64,000 bases of DNA, taken from the NCBI GenBank assembly GCA_014529385.2, contig CM043954.1:2836501-2900500 (forward strand), given 5' to 3'. The notes beneath the pieces were generated by a model. It was not told the origin of the DNA. It saw only the letters and a list, made by a program, of their open reading frames with translations, and made no database searches. Shown piece after piece: positions 29,481-40,690 of this stretch; the first letter of the stretch is position 1; every line of letters begins with the position of its first letter. The DNA comes from Adiantum capillus-veneris. Taxonomy: Eukaryota > Streptophyta > Polypodiopsida > Polypodiales > Pteridaceae. The position numbers and the translations under genes were made by a program.

Positions 29481-30360
29481 GTTGGAGTATCCGTTTTGAT
29501 GACAATGCAAGTGTCTCCTTTGACGAGTACAGTCACATCGATGACCATCCTTGTGGAAAACACGGGTAATGATCCTCTTATCAATTTCTTTAGTTTCGTG
29601 TGGCTGATATCCACATCTCATTGGGTTGGATTGATGCACATGTGGTGCCATACAATCACTTGTTTCCTTGCATCCCCCTTTGCCATCTTTTGTCCAACCC
29701 GGCCATTAGAACAAATGATGATTGTGTGGCTAAACTAACAGCCTCTATAGCCGCAAGAGGTTACCAGTCGACGATGGATCGCTTCATTGTGTCGGAAGCG
29801 TTTCTCGAACAAGATCCTATACCATAATAGGCACGGCACTTACGGGAGAGAGTTAGTGATGTCGGCCATATTTGATGACCAAATTAGAGACATCTCCGGG
29901 CTCTCTCACATGGAGGAGAAAATGTTTATTGTTTGGGATAGTAACCACCGGCTCCATGCATGGAAATATTGGGCATTGCGAGAGTGGCTAGATGAACTCT
30001 CTACACCAAAGATTGAGTACACGATTGTGAAGTGCGACCTTATGGAGATTAAGGAATTTCTTTTAGTGTTTGGCATGATCAATAAGTAAGTTTCTTCACA
30101 CTTCTATTGGTGCACTTGATATTATCAATTGTTAATATAATGTTTCATTGAAAATTAGGGTGACACGAGTCCATGTGCCTCACACCACTGCGCACGACAT
30201 TTCATGATGAAAAATTAGGGCTTGTGGACCCACAATCTTTATTGGACAAACTCAATGAATAAGATAGGACAAAAGCTTATAGGGCACTACGTGGAACGAC
30301 AATAAACCGTTCAAAATGGCTTAGACTACGTATGTCTTTGCTAGTGCAACTACTATAGAA
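29481..30360 (+). pseudogene. Gene fragment with a DSNHR motif (possible ParB/sulfiredoxin-like), with candidate intron
   Basis: Plus-strand coding reads NPAIRTNDDCVAKLTASIAA, RGYQSTMDRFIVSEAFLEQD, then after a frameshift FDDQIRDISGLSHMEEKMFI, VWDSNHRLHAWKYWALREWL and FLLVFGMINK. The pattern of a residue set chosen by RGY-type text followed by D-x-NHR-x-xAW resembles the ParB/Srx fold motif DGNHR, but this is a motif-level guess. At 30087 GTAAGT follows immediately. An AG at about 30158-30159, after TTTCATTGAAAATT, is followed by VTRVHVPHTTAHDIS, which looks like a continuing exon around a 73-bp intron. Further in-frame pieces (KAYRALRGTTINRSKWLRLR) run to about 30340. Stops and frameshifts mark it as a pseudogene. 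It is not a transposon protein that I recognise. Confidence 0.4.
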
Positions 30361-31375
30361 GATATTTGTAAAATTATAATACACATGCATTACCTAAGCA
30401 CATAGTGTATTTTTTTGGAAATGAGTTTGATTTGGCAATTCGTTGGGGGTTTCCATCATTGCATAGCTCCAATGAACAAAAAAATTATCAATTTGGAGGG
30501 ATGAGCTACTCGGCTAGGACACGGAAACACTCACATGATTAGTGAGCTAACCATGGCAAGACGAACGGTGACTCTATGAGGTGAGATTCTCGGCCTATGG
30601 AGGAGCTAAGCCACAATGAAGGGCAATCTCCACATCCACTTCACTTCACCTCCAATCAACACCTCCAATCAGCCCAATCACACACACTAACGATTTCAAG
30701 ACACACACAACACTAATCCTATGATGCAACACACTAATTGCAAGCACACACACATAGATCTATCAAGCATCACACTCCAATAAAACATACATGCACACAC
30801 AAGCAAGAGAGGGCAATCACACAAGATTAGAGCCAGATTAACCACTAATTAGTTAAGATCTAACTAATCAAAGCATCATAGGCAATCATAAGAAGCATGA
30901 GAGACGCATAGTGAAAGAGAATTAAGCATTGATTAGTGTTATCCAAGTCACATGAGCAAGGAGAAGCTCAAGGACTTCATAGCCACACACCTCAAGAGCT
31001 CTCACCAAAGAGTGCTCTCAACATATGAGCTTGAGAACCTAATTTCTTTTACACATTGCCTTATATACCTAGGGTAAAAATATGCAATGTCCGGGTGCCC
31101 AAGGCCTTTAGGGCTTCACCACTTACGGAATCTGCTACCTAGGCATACTAACTGACCTGTTCTTTACAGCTTGGAACTGCCATTGAGCCCATAACACATT
31201 AAAATATTACAATGGATTGAAATAAATTGGGGATTTACAATATGTGACCATTTTGGGATAATGTGGAATATGTGTAACTCCAATCTTTACTGCTTCTTTG
31301 TATTCATCCTTGATGTGCATTTGCACGTCTTCGGTCTTTAGCAGCTTTTGTTAACTGATGTTCACACGATTAACA
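30361..31375 (-). repeat. Putative LTR (left, 3' end of a minus-strand element)
   Basis: The right edge is supported by GATTAACA at 31368-31375 followed by a C/T run that reads as a polypurine tract on the minus strand. A minus-strand TATATAAGG-type box lies at about 31070-31078. The left edge is not visible. The sequence does not match the LTR-like repeat at 34145-34750, which is puzzling if both belong to one element. No protein is recognised. Confidence 0.35.
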
Positions 31376-31390
31376 TTCCCCCCTTCTGAT
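31376..31390 (-). other. Polypurine tract (minus strand)
   Basis: On the minus strand this reads ATCAGAAGGGGGGAA directly before TGTTAATC. The analogous ATCAGGAAGGGGGGCA lies beside the LTR at 56204-56843. Confidence 0.5.
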
Positions 31391-31391
31391 T

Positions 31392-33418
31392 TTAGTGCCC
31401 GTCCTCGGGCACTGTTGAAAAGTGTCCATGGAGGTTGTGGAAGGTTTTGATTGGTAGTTGATGGGCTAATCGTCTTCTTTTGTCATTGAATTTTTCAATG
31501 AGGTTCAATTTGTTGCAGCATCTTATTGGTCCAAATATGAGCTGAGAGGCTACACTCCAAAGTACTCCCTCTCGTATGTATTCTTTCAAGAATAGTCTCC
31601 TAAGAGTAAGGTAAATCGTTTTTTCTTCCACCCTTAGGGTTCTATACCAATCCCCTGCCTTCCCACTTAAGGTTAGGCTTAAAGCATTACTCTTATGGAG
31701 GTCATTGTGTTCTCCTAGAGAATTGCATATTTGTTTTAATACTTTGATATGCTTTCTCACATCCCCGTCTCCACTAAATTTTTTTGTGAGATTGGCTATT
31801 TATATTGCCTTACTTCTAGGCTCTCTATCAGGCGTGTTACGCATATTCTCAGCAATAGATCGACCAATAGCTTGAGCAAATGATGCCAAGTCACCTAAGT
31901 GAGCAGGCACCGTGGGTGGAGGTGCTCCAGAGACTACATGTGGAGTAGGTATTGGAATTGGGCTTGGCGCATAGGAAGCCCTTGGGTTCCACGTTGGGCA
32001 TGATGTTGTGCAATGTGGTGGCCCAAAGTTCATATGTGTGGCCCTAGGCATAGCAGACGCCGGATGTGACATACTAATGCTAGCCGGTATAGTCCCATGA
32101 AAATAAGAACTTGGGTGTTGTGGTTGTGGAGCATAGGTAGTTGAAACAATGGGAGGGGCAGGGACTACATGAATACATGGACCCATAGGTGCATACGATT
32201 GGTACACACTTGTAGGTACTATTGCAGGCATTGAGCTACCATGTAGCGGTGCTTTACTAACAAATGAGGTCCATGGCATGTTTCTTGGCATGCCCATCAT
32301 TGGGGTAGGCATGGTAGCCATGGTGTCATCAAGGGAAAGATGAGCTAGACTTGGAAAGGTAAAGCTATCACTTGTGGTCTCAGATTACACCGAGACCCCT
32401 GGCGAAACAACATATGGGGGATCCATCGAACTTACCGAGGGAGTCTCCATTTGCGATAAGGTCGGTTGTTTAGCCTTTCCTATATCCAAGAATATCATGA
32501 GACTCGTTGAAGGCATGTTGATCCCCTTGTTCTGTCTCTCTAACTCAATCATCCTATGGATGACCTCACAAACTCTTTGTTGTTGATCCTCCACACTAGT
32601 AGCACCCATTGTGGATTGTAGGACATCTAACCAACCCACGTGATAGGTGTGACCTGTGTATAGTTCGGTAAGAGTTTCGGTTTGTATTTTGTACTCTCAG
32701 TTCTCATTTAAGAACACTCCATCTAGGATTGAGGTGCTAGGGGTGTCCTTTGAACTAGATGCAATGTTGCTTTCTAGGGGTTGACCCTTAGCGGTTCCTA
32801 AGTCAGCAGCACTGGATTGCTCTCCTAGCAAGGATATTGGCATAGGAGCTTTTCATTTTAACTCTCTTCGTTGCTCCGCCTTGCATAAGCTCTCAATTTC
32901 CTTTCCCTTGCTGCAAGGATATATCGCTCAACCTCTTGCACTTCGGCAAGGCTTCTACCATCAGGTAATATAACCTCAGAGAGAAATAGTCCTAAAGAGT
33001 CAGGAGGTGCAGTGAATGAAGTATTCACGTGCACATTCTCTAAGAGCATAGGGTCTACATTGGTCATGAATGGAGAATTTACTTCCCCACCCCCCTCATT
33101 TACATCATTAGCTCCATGTCTGGAGCGAGTGGCTCTACTAAAGGTTTCCTTCAAGCGGCTAAGCACGCTCGGCCCGGACCGCGGGCCCATGGCATGCATG
33201 TCTTGGCTTGATCTATCAGAATTAGGCATTGGGAAACCCTCCATGACGTCATAGTCAGAGGAAGAGTCACTAGCCGCTATGTTCGTGTCTTGGTTTGTAC
33301 TACCTTGGGTCCCCGCCGAGGGCCCGGAACCTAAGGTAGGTGGATAATGAGAACTCGCGTAAGTCGAAATTATCTCTAGTTGCTCCATCTCTAGCACACG
33401 ACCAAAGCGCAGATGCAT
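31392..33418 (-). pseudogene. Gag of a minus-strand LTR element (E1)
   Basis: Three minus-strand pieces share one frame (32639-31392) with stops at about 32385 and 31800. The first piece (33418-32858) is in another frame. The N-terminal part is Ser/Asp-rich, the middle is Pro/Met/His-rich (MATMPTPMMGMPRN, SAMPRATHMNFGPPHC), and the C-terminal part carries the retrotransposon Gag core: LSLTLSGKAGDWYRTLRVEE, KTIYLTLRRLFLKEYIREG and LIEKFNDKRRRL. No protease or RT follows before the polypurine tract at 31376, so either pol was deleted or this is a gag-only non-autonomous element. Gag would form the particle that packages element RNA. Confidence 0.6.
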
Positions 33419-34117
33419 GTGCCTTTGACACCCTACAAGCGTCGACGAATAACCTCGAAGGTTAACCGCTTACTTTTTTAGACGTTCGTTTTTACTCGTT
33501 TTTTTATGTTTTTTAATGATCGATTTTTTGATTAAAGTATGTGATAACTCAAAAAGAGCGTATCACTCAGAGAGTCGTGGTGTGCTTTACAGCACAACGT
33601 TTGAACACCTGAAGCTCCGTTTGTCCTCAAAAAAGTCGATTTTTAGCTACCTGTGAAGCTAAAATACGTAATTTTAAAGGGCGACTGAGGCCTGAGCGTG
33701 AGCTTGGGTCTGGGAGATATTCTCGATCCCGGTCCTACCTTTAAAGAAAAATTTAAATTTTTTTAATTTTTATTTTTTTTAAGAATAAGGTCGCCGCAGC
33801 CTGCGCGAGAGCACACACATACTCTACCTACCTATTTACAACTAATACACCTACTGTTACACACTAACACACTTCATTAGCTCTCACATATCTACTTCAT
33901 ACTCATTGTACATTACATTACACAAAACTAACAACCTTAATACTAAGACCTTATCACAGAGAAAAACACAGTACCTTTGAAAACTCCATTAACAAAGAAA
34001 TACACAGTAGCAACACAAAATCCTTCTTCTCAACACACACACCCTCCTTCCTTACCTTTCCTACAATTGAAATTGCACCACAAAAGAAGCACAGAGTGCC
34101 ATTCAAGCTTAGTGTAT
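33419..34117 (-). other. E1 leader (between primer site and gag)
   Basis: No coding sequence is recognised. AT-rich, with T-runs near 33480-33530 and 33755-33780. The position between the PBS and the first gag codons suits a 5' untranslated leader. Confidence 0.45.
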
Positions 34118-34140
34118 GGAATTCCCCGGCAATGGCGCCA
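34118..34140 (-). other. Primer-binding site, tRNA-Asp type
   Basis: The minus strand reads TGGCGCCATTGCCGGGGA, one mismatch from the tRNA-Asp-complementary PBS (TGGCGCCGTTGCCGGGGA) used by many Tat/Athila/Ogre elements. A 4-base spacer separates it from the LTR end CGCGCACA. Confidence 0.75.
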
Positions 34141-34144
34141 AAAA

Positions 34145-34372
34145 TGTGCGCGTATGTCACACGTGTCAATGCAAGGAACTTGCCGATACACTGTGTGTGA
34201 GCCGCAAATGGCTCCAAGCACACAACGAGCCTAAACTAGTAAGCTCAAAGATGGAGATGGTGTGTCACTTACCGCTCTATGCTTGCTGTCGTGGAGGATT
34301 CCTCGCCGCGAAGAAGAGGGAGACGCCGCTACGCCGCGCTCAACCGCCTCGCCGCCGTTGTGCTGCCGTAAT

Positions 34373-34436
<64 letters not shown>

Positions 34437-34750
34437 GCGTACACACACACACAAGGAGATGAAGAAGAAGAAGATGGAGATGGAGCAAGAGCACTCTTCA
34501 ATTGCACAAATGAGAGAATGAGTGAATTTTAGGTTTAGTTAACTTTTATATGAGCTCTCCCCATTCACACTTGGGCGTCCATGCTTAGTCAAATAATCCC
34601 TTGAATGTTCCAATTACAGTGCGCCTCTCATCGGCGATCACTCTTACCCTTTTGCTATTGGACCGACAAGCTCGGTACCTGACTCTACCAAGTAAATAAT
34701 ACAATGTCTATCGTAGGTGATAGGGTGTTCGTGAGCCGTGAGGGTTAACA
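34145..34750 (-). repeat. LTR R1 (5' LTR of minus-strand element E1)
   Basis: On the minus strand the repeat starts TGTTAACCC and ends CGCGCACA, with the PBS immediately after. A TATATAAAAG box on the minus strand lies at about 34543-34552. It contains a 61-bp (CT)n at 34374-34434 and matches R2 at 56204-56843 over its length, including CTCATCGGCGATCAC and GTGGAGGATTCCTCGCCGC. Confidence 0.7.
34374..34434 (+). repeat. (CT)n inside LTR R1
   Basis: About 30 CT units followed by ACACACACAC. The R2 copy has a longer tract (56465-56559), so the tract is an original LTR part that changes in length. Confidence 0.95.
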
Positions 34751-35159
34751 GTGGGTAGGTTCAAGGACACATTGAGGTAAAAATTTCAAGAGTTTGCAAA
34801 ACTCATACTTTTTCTTGATATTTTAGGCCAAATTAAGTTTTGACTTGACTTAAAGGCTTAAAATAGCTCATGAAAAGACTGTCCAGTGAAAACGTTCAAA
34901 AAAGTGTTCATTTTAGGCCTAAAGTAAATAATCACGACAATTTACTTTCAACTAAAAACTGACCAAGGTTGATATTAGTGACTCTATGCATGTGTACAAA
35001 CAACTTTTGTAAAGGACCATAGAATTTGGATCACCAAATTGACCAAAAACTGGGTACTGAGTTTGGAAAAAAATTTGTTTAAACTCAATGAAACTTGATT
35101 CATAGGCTTATATTGATGTGATAGACATGTGTACATGCTCTGTTGATCAAAAAGATGCA
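34751..35159. repeat. Left part of degenerate tandem repeat (split by the copia element)
   Basis: Contains one palindrome copy at 34924-34945 (GTAAATAATCACGACAATTT) and phrases such as AACTCAATGAAACTTG that recur at about 40895 and 41190 on the other side of the copia insertion. No protein. Confidence 0.65.
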
Positions 35160-35164
35160 AAAAT

Positions 35165-35356
35165 TGAAGGAGTACGAGCGGAAGTGCGACGCGAGAGAGA
35201 GTGCGAGAAGAAGAGCACGACGATATGGTGAACTCTCTCTACTATAATGTGTAGAGCATAGTGAGTTCTTATTAGGTTTTAACAAAATAATATGTGTACA
35301 TACCTGGCGGCCTGCCCACTTACCTGGGAAACCACATTGGGCTTTATACCCCAACA
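35165..35356 (-). repeat. Copia 3' LTR
   Basis: On the minus strand TGTTGGGGTATAAAG starts the LTR and CTCCTTCA ends it. A TATAAAG box lies a few bases from its start. 192 bp. Confidence 0.93.
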
Positions 35357-35367
35357 ACCTCCCACTT
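35357..35367 (-). other. Copia polypurine tract
   Basis: The minus strand reads AAGTGGGAGGT directly before the 3' LTR TGTTGGGG. Confidence 0.85.
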
Positions 35368-35445
35368 AAAGTCCAATGTGGTACTTTAAGTGTGAGAGAT
35401 GCTACTATACAAGCTAATATACAAGAGATGTAGAGAAGTGATGTA

Positions 35446-36604
35446 CTACCCTACACCTAACTGCTTGCAAAAATGCACAAAGCTCTCTGAGGGAAGTCCT
35501 TTTGTAAGTAGATCAGCAAGATTTTCTGTGGTGTGAACTTTGACAATCTGAAGTTGCTTATCCTCGAGCATTTCCCTGATGAAATGATACTTCACATCCA
35601 CATGCTTTGCCTTTGAGTGATAAACTGGATTGTGAGCCAATTGTATAGCACTTTGACTATCACAATATAACACATGCATCTCTTCTTTGATTCCCAAATC
35701 TGTTACTAGTCGATTAAGCCAAATTTATTCTTTGGATGCCTCTGATGCTGCAACATATTCAGCCTCTCTAGTAGATTGAGTAACACAATCTTGTAATCTA
35801 GAACGCCATGATACTACTCCATCAGCCAATGTAAAGACATACCCTGACGTAGACCTTCGGTTGTCTAAGTCACCTGCATAATCTGAGTCTGTAAAACCCT
35901 TTACACTTAGCTCCTGACTCCCATAGCATATACACATACTCTTTGTAGCTTTCAGGTATCTCAATATTCCTTTCACTGCCTCCCAATGTTTCTTGCCTCG
36001 GTTTGACATGTATCGACTTACTACTCCCACTGCAAATGCAATGTCTGGGCGGGTAGCAATCATTGCATACATCAAACTACCCACTGCAGACTCATATCGA
36101 ATCTTATCCATTTCAGCCTGTTCTTCCTCAGACACAGGACAATCTTGTTTGCTAAGTTTCACATATGGTGGCAATGGAACACTCAATGCCTTTCCCTTCT
36201 CCATATTGAAATGTTGCAAAACCTTGTCAATATACTCTGTTTGAGATAACCAAATCAACTTCTTTGATCTGTCTCTCTCAATGCGCATACCAAGTATATG
36301 ACTTGCCTCACCCATGTCTTTCATGTCAAAAGATTTTTCCATCTTTGACTTCAAAGCTGAAATTTCTTCCAAGTGCTTGCCAGCAATCAACATGTCATCC
36401 ACATACAAAATAAGGATCAGCCAATTGCCATCCTTAGCCTTCTTTGTATATAGACAGTGATCGAACTCACTACGTTTGTAGCCTTGAGAAAGCATAAACT
36501 TGTGGAACTTATGGTACCATGCCCTCAATGATTGTTTTAAGCCATAAAGACTCTTTAACAACTGGCATACCAAATCTTCCTTGCCTTTCTCAACAAACCC
36601 TTTT
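35446..36604 (-). pseudogene. Copia reverse transcriptase (C-terminal half) and RNase H
   Basis: The minus-strand frame from 36573 starts MVCQLLKSLYGLKQSLRAWY and carries the catalytic LILYVDDMLIAG with YVDD at 36394-36405. SHILGMRIERD, KIRYESAVGSLMYAMIATRP and GVVSRYMSNRGKKHWEAVK follow. RNase H follows with GFTDSDYAGDLDNRRSTSGY and QSTREAEYVAASEASKE. A TAA at 35725-35727 interrupts, after which LYCDSQSAIQLAHNPVYHSK and HVDVKYHFIREML run to the end at 35446. All three RNase H acidic residues typical of copia (D, E, D) are visible. A frameshift at about 36605 separates this half from the upstream RT half. Confidence 0.9.
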
Positions 36605-37112
36605 GACGCTGTTGCATGTAAATTTCCACATCTAAATCACCATGCAAGAACGCTGTCTTGACATCCATTTGGTGCAACACCAAATCTAATATGGCAACCA
36701 ATGCAAGAAAGCATCTCAATGTAGTCATCTTGACCACCGGAGGGAAGACTTCATCAAATTCAATGCCTTGTTCTTGCTTAAAGCCCTTGTCAACAAGCCT
36801 TGCTTTGTACTTTGGCTGACTATCATGAGCGGTGATCTTATACCTGTAAACCCATTTACAAGGTAGAGCCTTTTTGCCCTGTGGTAATTTAACTAGCTTC
36901 CATGTCTGGTTTTTATGCAGAGCTATCATCTCTGACTGCATGGCCAATTGCCAATTCCCGGAGTCCTTCATTTGCACTGCTTCCTTGTAACATGAAGGCT
37001 CATTGCAATTAGTCAACATGACATAGTTCATAGATGGAACAAACCTATCAGGAGGTCGCGTGATACGTCCAGATCTACGCAAAATAGGTGGCTCAGGCTC
37101 AACCACAACCTA
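36555..37112 (-). pseudogene. Copia reverse transcriptase (N-terminal half)
   Basis: Follows the TAG at 37110-37112 in the same frame as integrase. It begins with the integrase tail motif LRRSGRITRPPDRF, then AVQMKDSGNWQLAMQSEMIA, LPQGKKALPCKWVYRYK, YKARLVDKGFKQEQGIEFDE and VFPPVVKMTTLRCFLALVAI, then HQMDVKTAFLHGDLDVEIYM. These are RT fingers and palm motifs with the first catalytic aspartate in QMDVKTAF. After IYMQQ the frame is shifted relative to the downstream half. Confidence 0.9.
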
Positions 37113-38796
37113 TAGTTCCACTCTATCCTGTCCTTGCTCCTCTTGAGCCCTGACATTTTGTCTTGCACGTGCAGGTCCATATTCTTGGAAGACAACTCTT
37201 CTAATCTCCTCAACCCCCTCTGGTTTAGAATGATATTTGGCTTCATTAAAGTGAACATCATTGCTGCGGATAACCTTTCTGGATTCAGGATCCCAAAGTC
37301 TGTACCCCATCTCACCAGAATTACCATAGCCTAGAAAGATGCACTTTCTACTCTTTGGCTCAAGTTTGTTCCTAAATTCCTTTGGAACGTGAGTATATGC
37401 CTCATAGCCAAAGACTCTGAGATGCTTGTATGAGGGCACCTTGCCTGACCATACCACCTCTACCACTGAATCCTTCTGCAAAACCTTGCTAGGAGATCTA
37501 TTTATAAGATGAACAACTGTTGATACAGCTTCAGCCCAAAACCCATTTGGCAGCTGTGCATTAGATAACATACTTCTGACCTTCTCTTGTATGGTCCTAT
37601 TCATCCTCTCAGCAACACCATTTTTAGGAGGATTGTAAGGAGCAGTAAGTTCACGTTTTATACCTTTTGACTCACAAAAGTCCTGAAAGGCCTTTGCAAC
37701 ATACTCTCCACCATTGTCAGTGCGTAAACATTTAAGCTTCTTGCCACTCTGATTCTCCACAAGTGTCACAAACGTTTTGAAAACACTAGACGCTTCATCC
37801 TTGTGCTTGAGAAAGTAAACCCATACTTTCCTCGAGTAATCATCTATAAATGTCATAAAGTAAGAAGCTCCCCCTAGAGATAGGTTAGGCATAGGTCCAC
37901 ACAAATCACTATGAACAAGTGCCAATTCTGTATCTCTTCTATTGCTTCTATGCTTATGTGGCTGCTGTGTTTGCTTACCATACATACAATGTTCACAGAA
38001 TTCAAAATCATTAAATGAAAATCCAGGCAAATAACCAGAACGAGACAAGAATTCCATTCCCTTCTTGGACATATGTCCTAACCGGCTATGCCACAAAGAA
38101 ACATTCGGCTGCTCGGTTACATTGATTACATTTTTAGAGACATTTGATACATAAATCATGTAAAGTCCTCCAGACTTTACTCCATGTGCTACTATCATAG
38201 AACCCTTGGATATCCTCCACATGTTCTGTCCAAAAGTGGTGACGTAGCCAACATCATCAAGTAAACCTGTGCTGATCAAGCTCTTTGTAATTGCGGGAAC
38301 ATGTCTCACATTCTTCAGCGTGAAAGAAGAGCCATTCTGAAACTTCAATTGAACATCTCCAACACCTAAGATCTCACATGTCTGCCCATTGCCTAGCCGA
38401 GCATGATCTTTAGTGGTCACATAAGAGGTAAACCACTCCATGTTTGGAGACACATGAAGTGATGCCCCTGAGTCTATAATCCAGTCACTCAGTGCATTTC
38501 CATCAGATGCTGTAAGAAGAGCTGAGTCCATTGTATTCTTCAAGAAGTAGATGTCTCCTGACACTAGACTGTCATCCTCTGCAACAGTGTTTGTCACATT
38601 CATTTCTTGAATCTTCAATGAGGACTTGTTCTTCTCACCATGGTCTTCAGCTTTCTCTTTGCCTTTTTCTGCTTTCCATTCTCTGCAGTCTCTTTTCATG
38701 TGACCCTTCTTGCCACAATGGTAGCATTCTATGTCACTCTTGCCTTTAGCACTGCGAAACTTGCTACGAGATTGATTCCTCTTTCCACCTTTGTAC
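37110..38796 (-). pseudogene. Copia nucleocapsid knuckle, protease and integrase
   Basis: Between the TAA at 38796-38798 and the TAG at 37110-37112 the minus strand carries the CCHC knuckle CYHCGKKGHMKRDC, then the protease active site WIIDSGASLHVSPN. The integrase zinc finger is SLWHSRLGHMSKKGMEFL with FCEHCMYGKQ. The integrase core has its three catalytic residues in place: HSDLCGPMP, CLRTDNGGEY and NGVAERMNRT. The tail reads FGYEAYTHVPKEFRNKLEPK and CIFLGYGNSGEMGYRLWDP. The 529-codon open stretch from 38699 has no stop, so integrase and protease could be made if the flanking stops were read through. The layout PR-IN-RT-RH confirms Ty1/copia. Confidence 0.92.
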
Positions 38797-38798
38797 TT

Positions 38799-39428
38799 TT
38801 ATTTGGTCCTTCCCCTGACAACTAAGGCTGTTCCTTTGCCTTTGTCCATTGTCTTTGTATTGGTTTCTTCAGTAAGCAGACTGCCTTCTACACCTGCTAT
38901 GGTCAAACCATCTGGAGGTGCAGAATTACTCAAAGCTGTGTGAAAAGTGTCCCAACTTTCCGGCAATGTGATCAACAAGAACATAGCTCTAACAGGTTCA
39001 TCAAACTTGACACCTTGAGCTGACAACTGACTGTAGATGGTGTTGAATTCATTCAGATGATTGGACATAGGTGTCCCTTCTTTCATCTTCAAGTCACCAA
39101 GCTTCTTAAGCCAGTATACCTATGAAGCTGCACTCTGCTTCTCATAAAGATCACTCAGCTTTGTCCATGCTTCATAAGCCGACATCTCGTCTGCTACATT
39201 GAAGTAAACGCTTTCTGCCAAAGTCAACATAATGGTAGAAAGTGCCAATTCATCCATTTCGCTCCATTCATCTTCGTCCATATCTTCTGGTTTTATCCCC
39301 TTGAGCTTTATAGGTTTTATCTGCTTCTTTTGTACCAACACGTGCCAAATCTGCTTCTTCCACAATGGGAAATTGGTTCCATCCAGCTTCTTGATATTGT
39401 AAAGAGCGGTGTCCTGTGATCCAACCAT
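38799..39428 (-). pseudogene. Copia Gag (UBN2-type)
   Basis: Starts with MVGSQDTALYNIKKLDGTNF and PLWKKQIWHVLVQKK. The stretch SAYEAWTKLSDLYEKQSAAS leads to a TAG at 39117-39119, after which the same frame continues LKMKEGTPMSNHLNEFNTIY, FLLITLPESWDTFHTALSNS and GSLLTEETNTK, closing with TAA at 38796-38798. This is the Gag domain found in Tnt1/Tork-like copia elements. The ATG at 39428 is the natural start, about 1.05 kb downstream of the PBS on the minus strand. It would form cytoplasmic particles. Confidence 0.88.
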
Positions 39429-39429
39429 A

Positions 39430-40470
39430 ACTACGCTTCACAGTAGTTTACTTTCCTGGGAAAAATTCGGCAGAGTTTCCCCTGTAAATAGACCTCTCAA
39501 CCAATATCAACCTGTCAAATGAACCAAGAAAGCTTCAGATTCTACAGAAATTTTGGCAGAGTCTCCTTTGTAAAATGGCTCTGGTGTACTCAAAAAACAA
39601 ACCAAAAATAGCTCAAAAAACCACTGTCTCTCTAACACTATAAGCTGTGGGTAAACCTATCCTGCACCTGTACTGTCTCTCACTGTCCTGTAAGCATAGA
39701 CTGCGACAATGCCTCAACGACAATAAAGCAAAGATGCAATCCCAACTGTCTAACTCACAGTCAATACATCCTAGATGCCTATCTAAGGGTGCTCAAGGGA
39801 TCGCTCCAAGACCTGTATCACCGAAAGGATCTCAACATTCGAGAATCCCCCAACTGAATAAAACCTCACTCGACCCTCAACAAAGGCTGCAGTAAATATG
39901 ACAATACATAGACTTCCCACAAAGTCATACATCAACAAATTTCCCACTATATGTTGTAACCGCTGCGGCGGTTGTTTGCTACGTGACTCACAGCCAGCAA
40001 ACCCTCAACAGACATACATCATCTCTGACAATACATCTCATGTGGAAGTACCTGCAATGTCAGGATGAAATCTGGAATATCAAGCAGCAAACACAAGCTA
40101 CCTGATGAACTAGTGGATGTCGCCCACAGTCTGTGTGTAGATGTGCCCGTGTCGTATGTGACACGCCTCCAAGAACTGTGAGCCATACTTTGATGTGTAG
40201 ATAGCCACAAATCAACACTCTGGGAGTGCCGATATCCTCACCACCTGCAGCAGTCGTAGGCCGAAACCCCAAATTTGCAGAGTCGGATTTGCACCCACCA
40301 AGACCACGTAGTCGAAAACCGCCTGCGCAGAGCTTTGTCGAAGCCGAACGGTGGCCGAGATGACCTCAAAATGACAGGATTTGGGGCCGTGTCTTCGCGT
40401 GTCGAATCTCACTCCAATCTGAGTAGGTGACTTTGGCTACCTGCAAATGCTGCCCCCATCCTCGATCTGA
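39430..40470 (-). other. Copia 5' leader
   Basis: About 1 kb between the PBS and the gag ATG, without recognisable coding sequence. The ORFs in it are chance. No second element is seen inside it. Confidence 0.6.
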
Positions 40471-40482
40471 GCTCTGATACCA
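40471..40482 (-). other. Copia primer-binding site (tRNA-iMet)
   Basis: The minus strand reads TGGTATCAGAGC, two bases after the 5' LTR end CTCCTTCA. This is an exact match to the plant initiator-Met PBS. Confidence 0.93.
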
Positions 40483-40484
40483 GT

Positions 40485-40676
40485 TGAAGGAGTACGAGCG
40501 AAAGTGCGACGCGAGAGAGAGTGCGAGAAGAAGAGCACGACAATATGGTGAACTCGCTCTACTGTAATGTGTAGAGCATAGTGAGTTCTTATTAGGTTTT
40601 AACAAAAGAATATGTGTACATACCTGGTGGCCCGCCCACTTACCTGGGAGACCACATTGGGCTTTATACCCCAACA
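40485..40676 (-). repeat. Copia 5' LTR
   Basis: Same boundaries and length as the 3' LTR; about 96% identical by eye, implying a fairly recent insertion. Confidence 0.93.
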
Positions 40677-40690
40677 AAAATTTGCCAGAA

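Larger units (their letters stand above)
35165..40676 (-). mobile_element. Ty1/copia LTR retrotransposon, Tnt1-like, structurally complete
   Basis: The LTRs at 35165-35356 and 40485-40676 (192 bp each) differ at about 8 positions. The target-site duplication is AAAAT at 35160-35164 and 40677-40681. A tRNA-iMet PBS and a polypurine tract sit at the expected internal edges. One gag-pol frame on the minus strand is broken by about four stops and one frameshift. It is the youngest complete LTR element here. Confidence 0.93.

Noticed and set aside
29481-30089. Treating the DSNHR fragment as part of the SWIM gene
   Set aside because: No shared sequence with the SWIM copies and a different genomic setting; a link is possible but unsupported.
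30361-31375. A third copy of the R-type LTR
   Set aside because: Only the terminal TTAACA and the TATA position agree; the bodies do not align by eye, so it is reported as a different LTR-like sequence.
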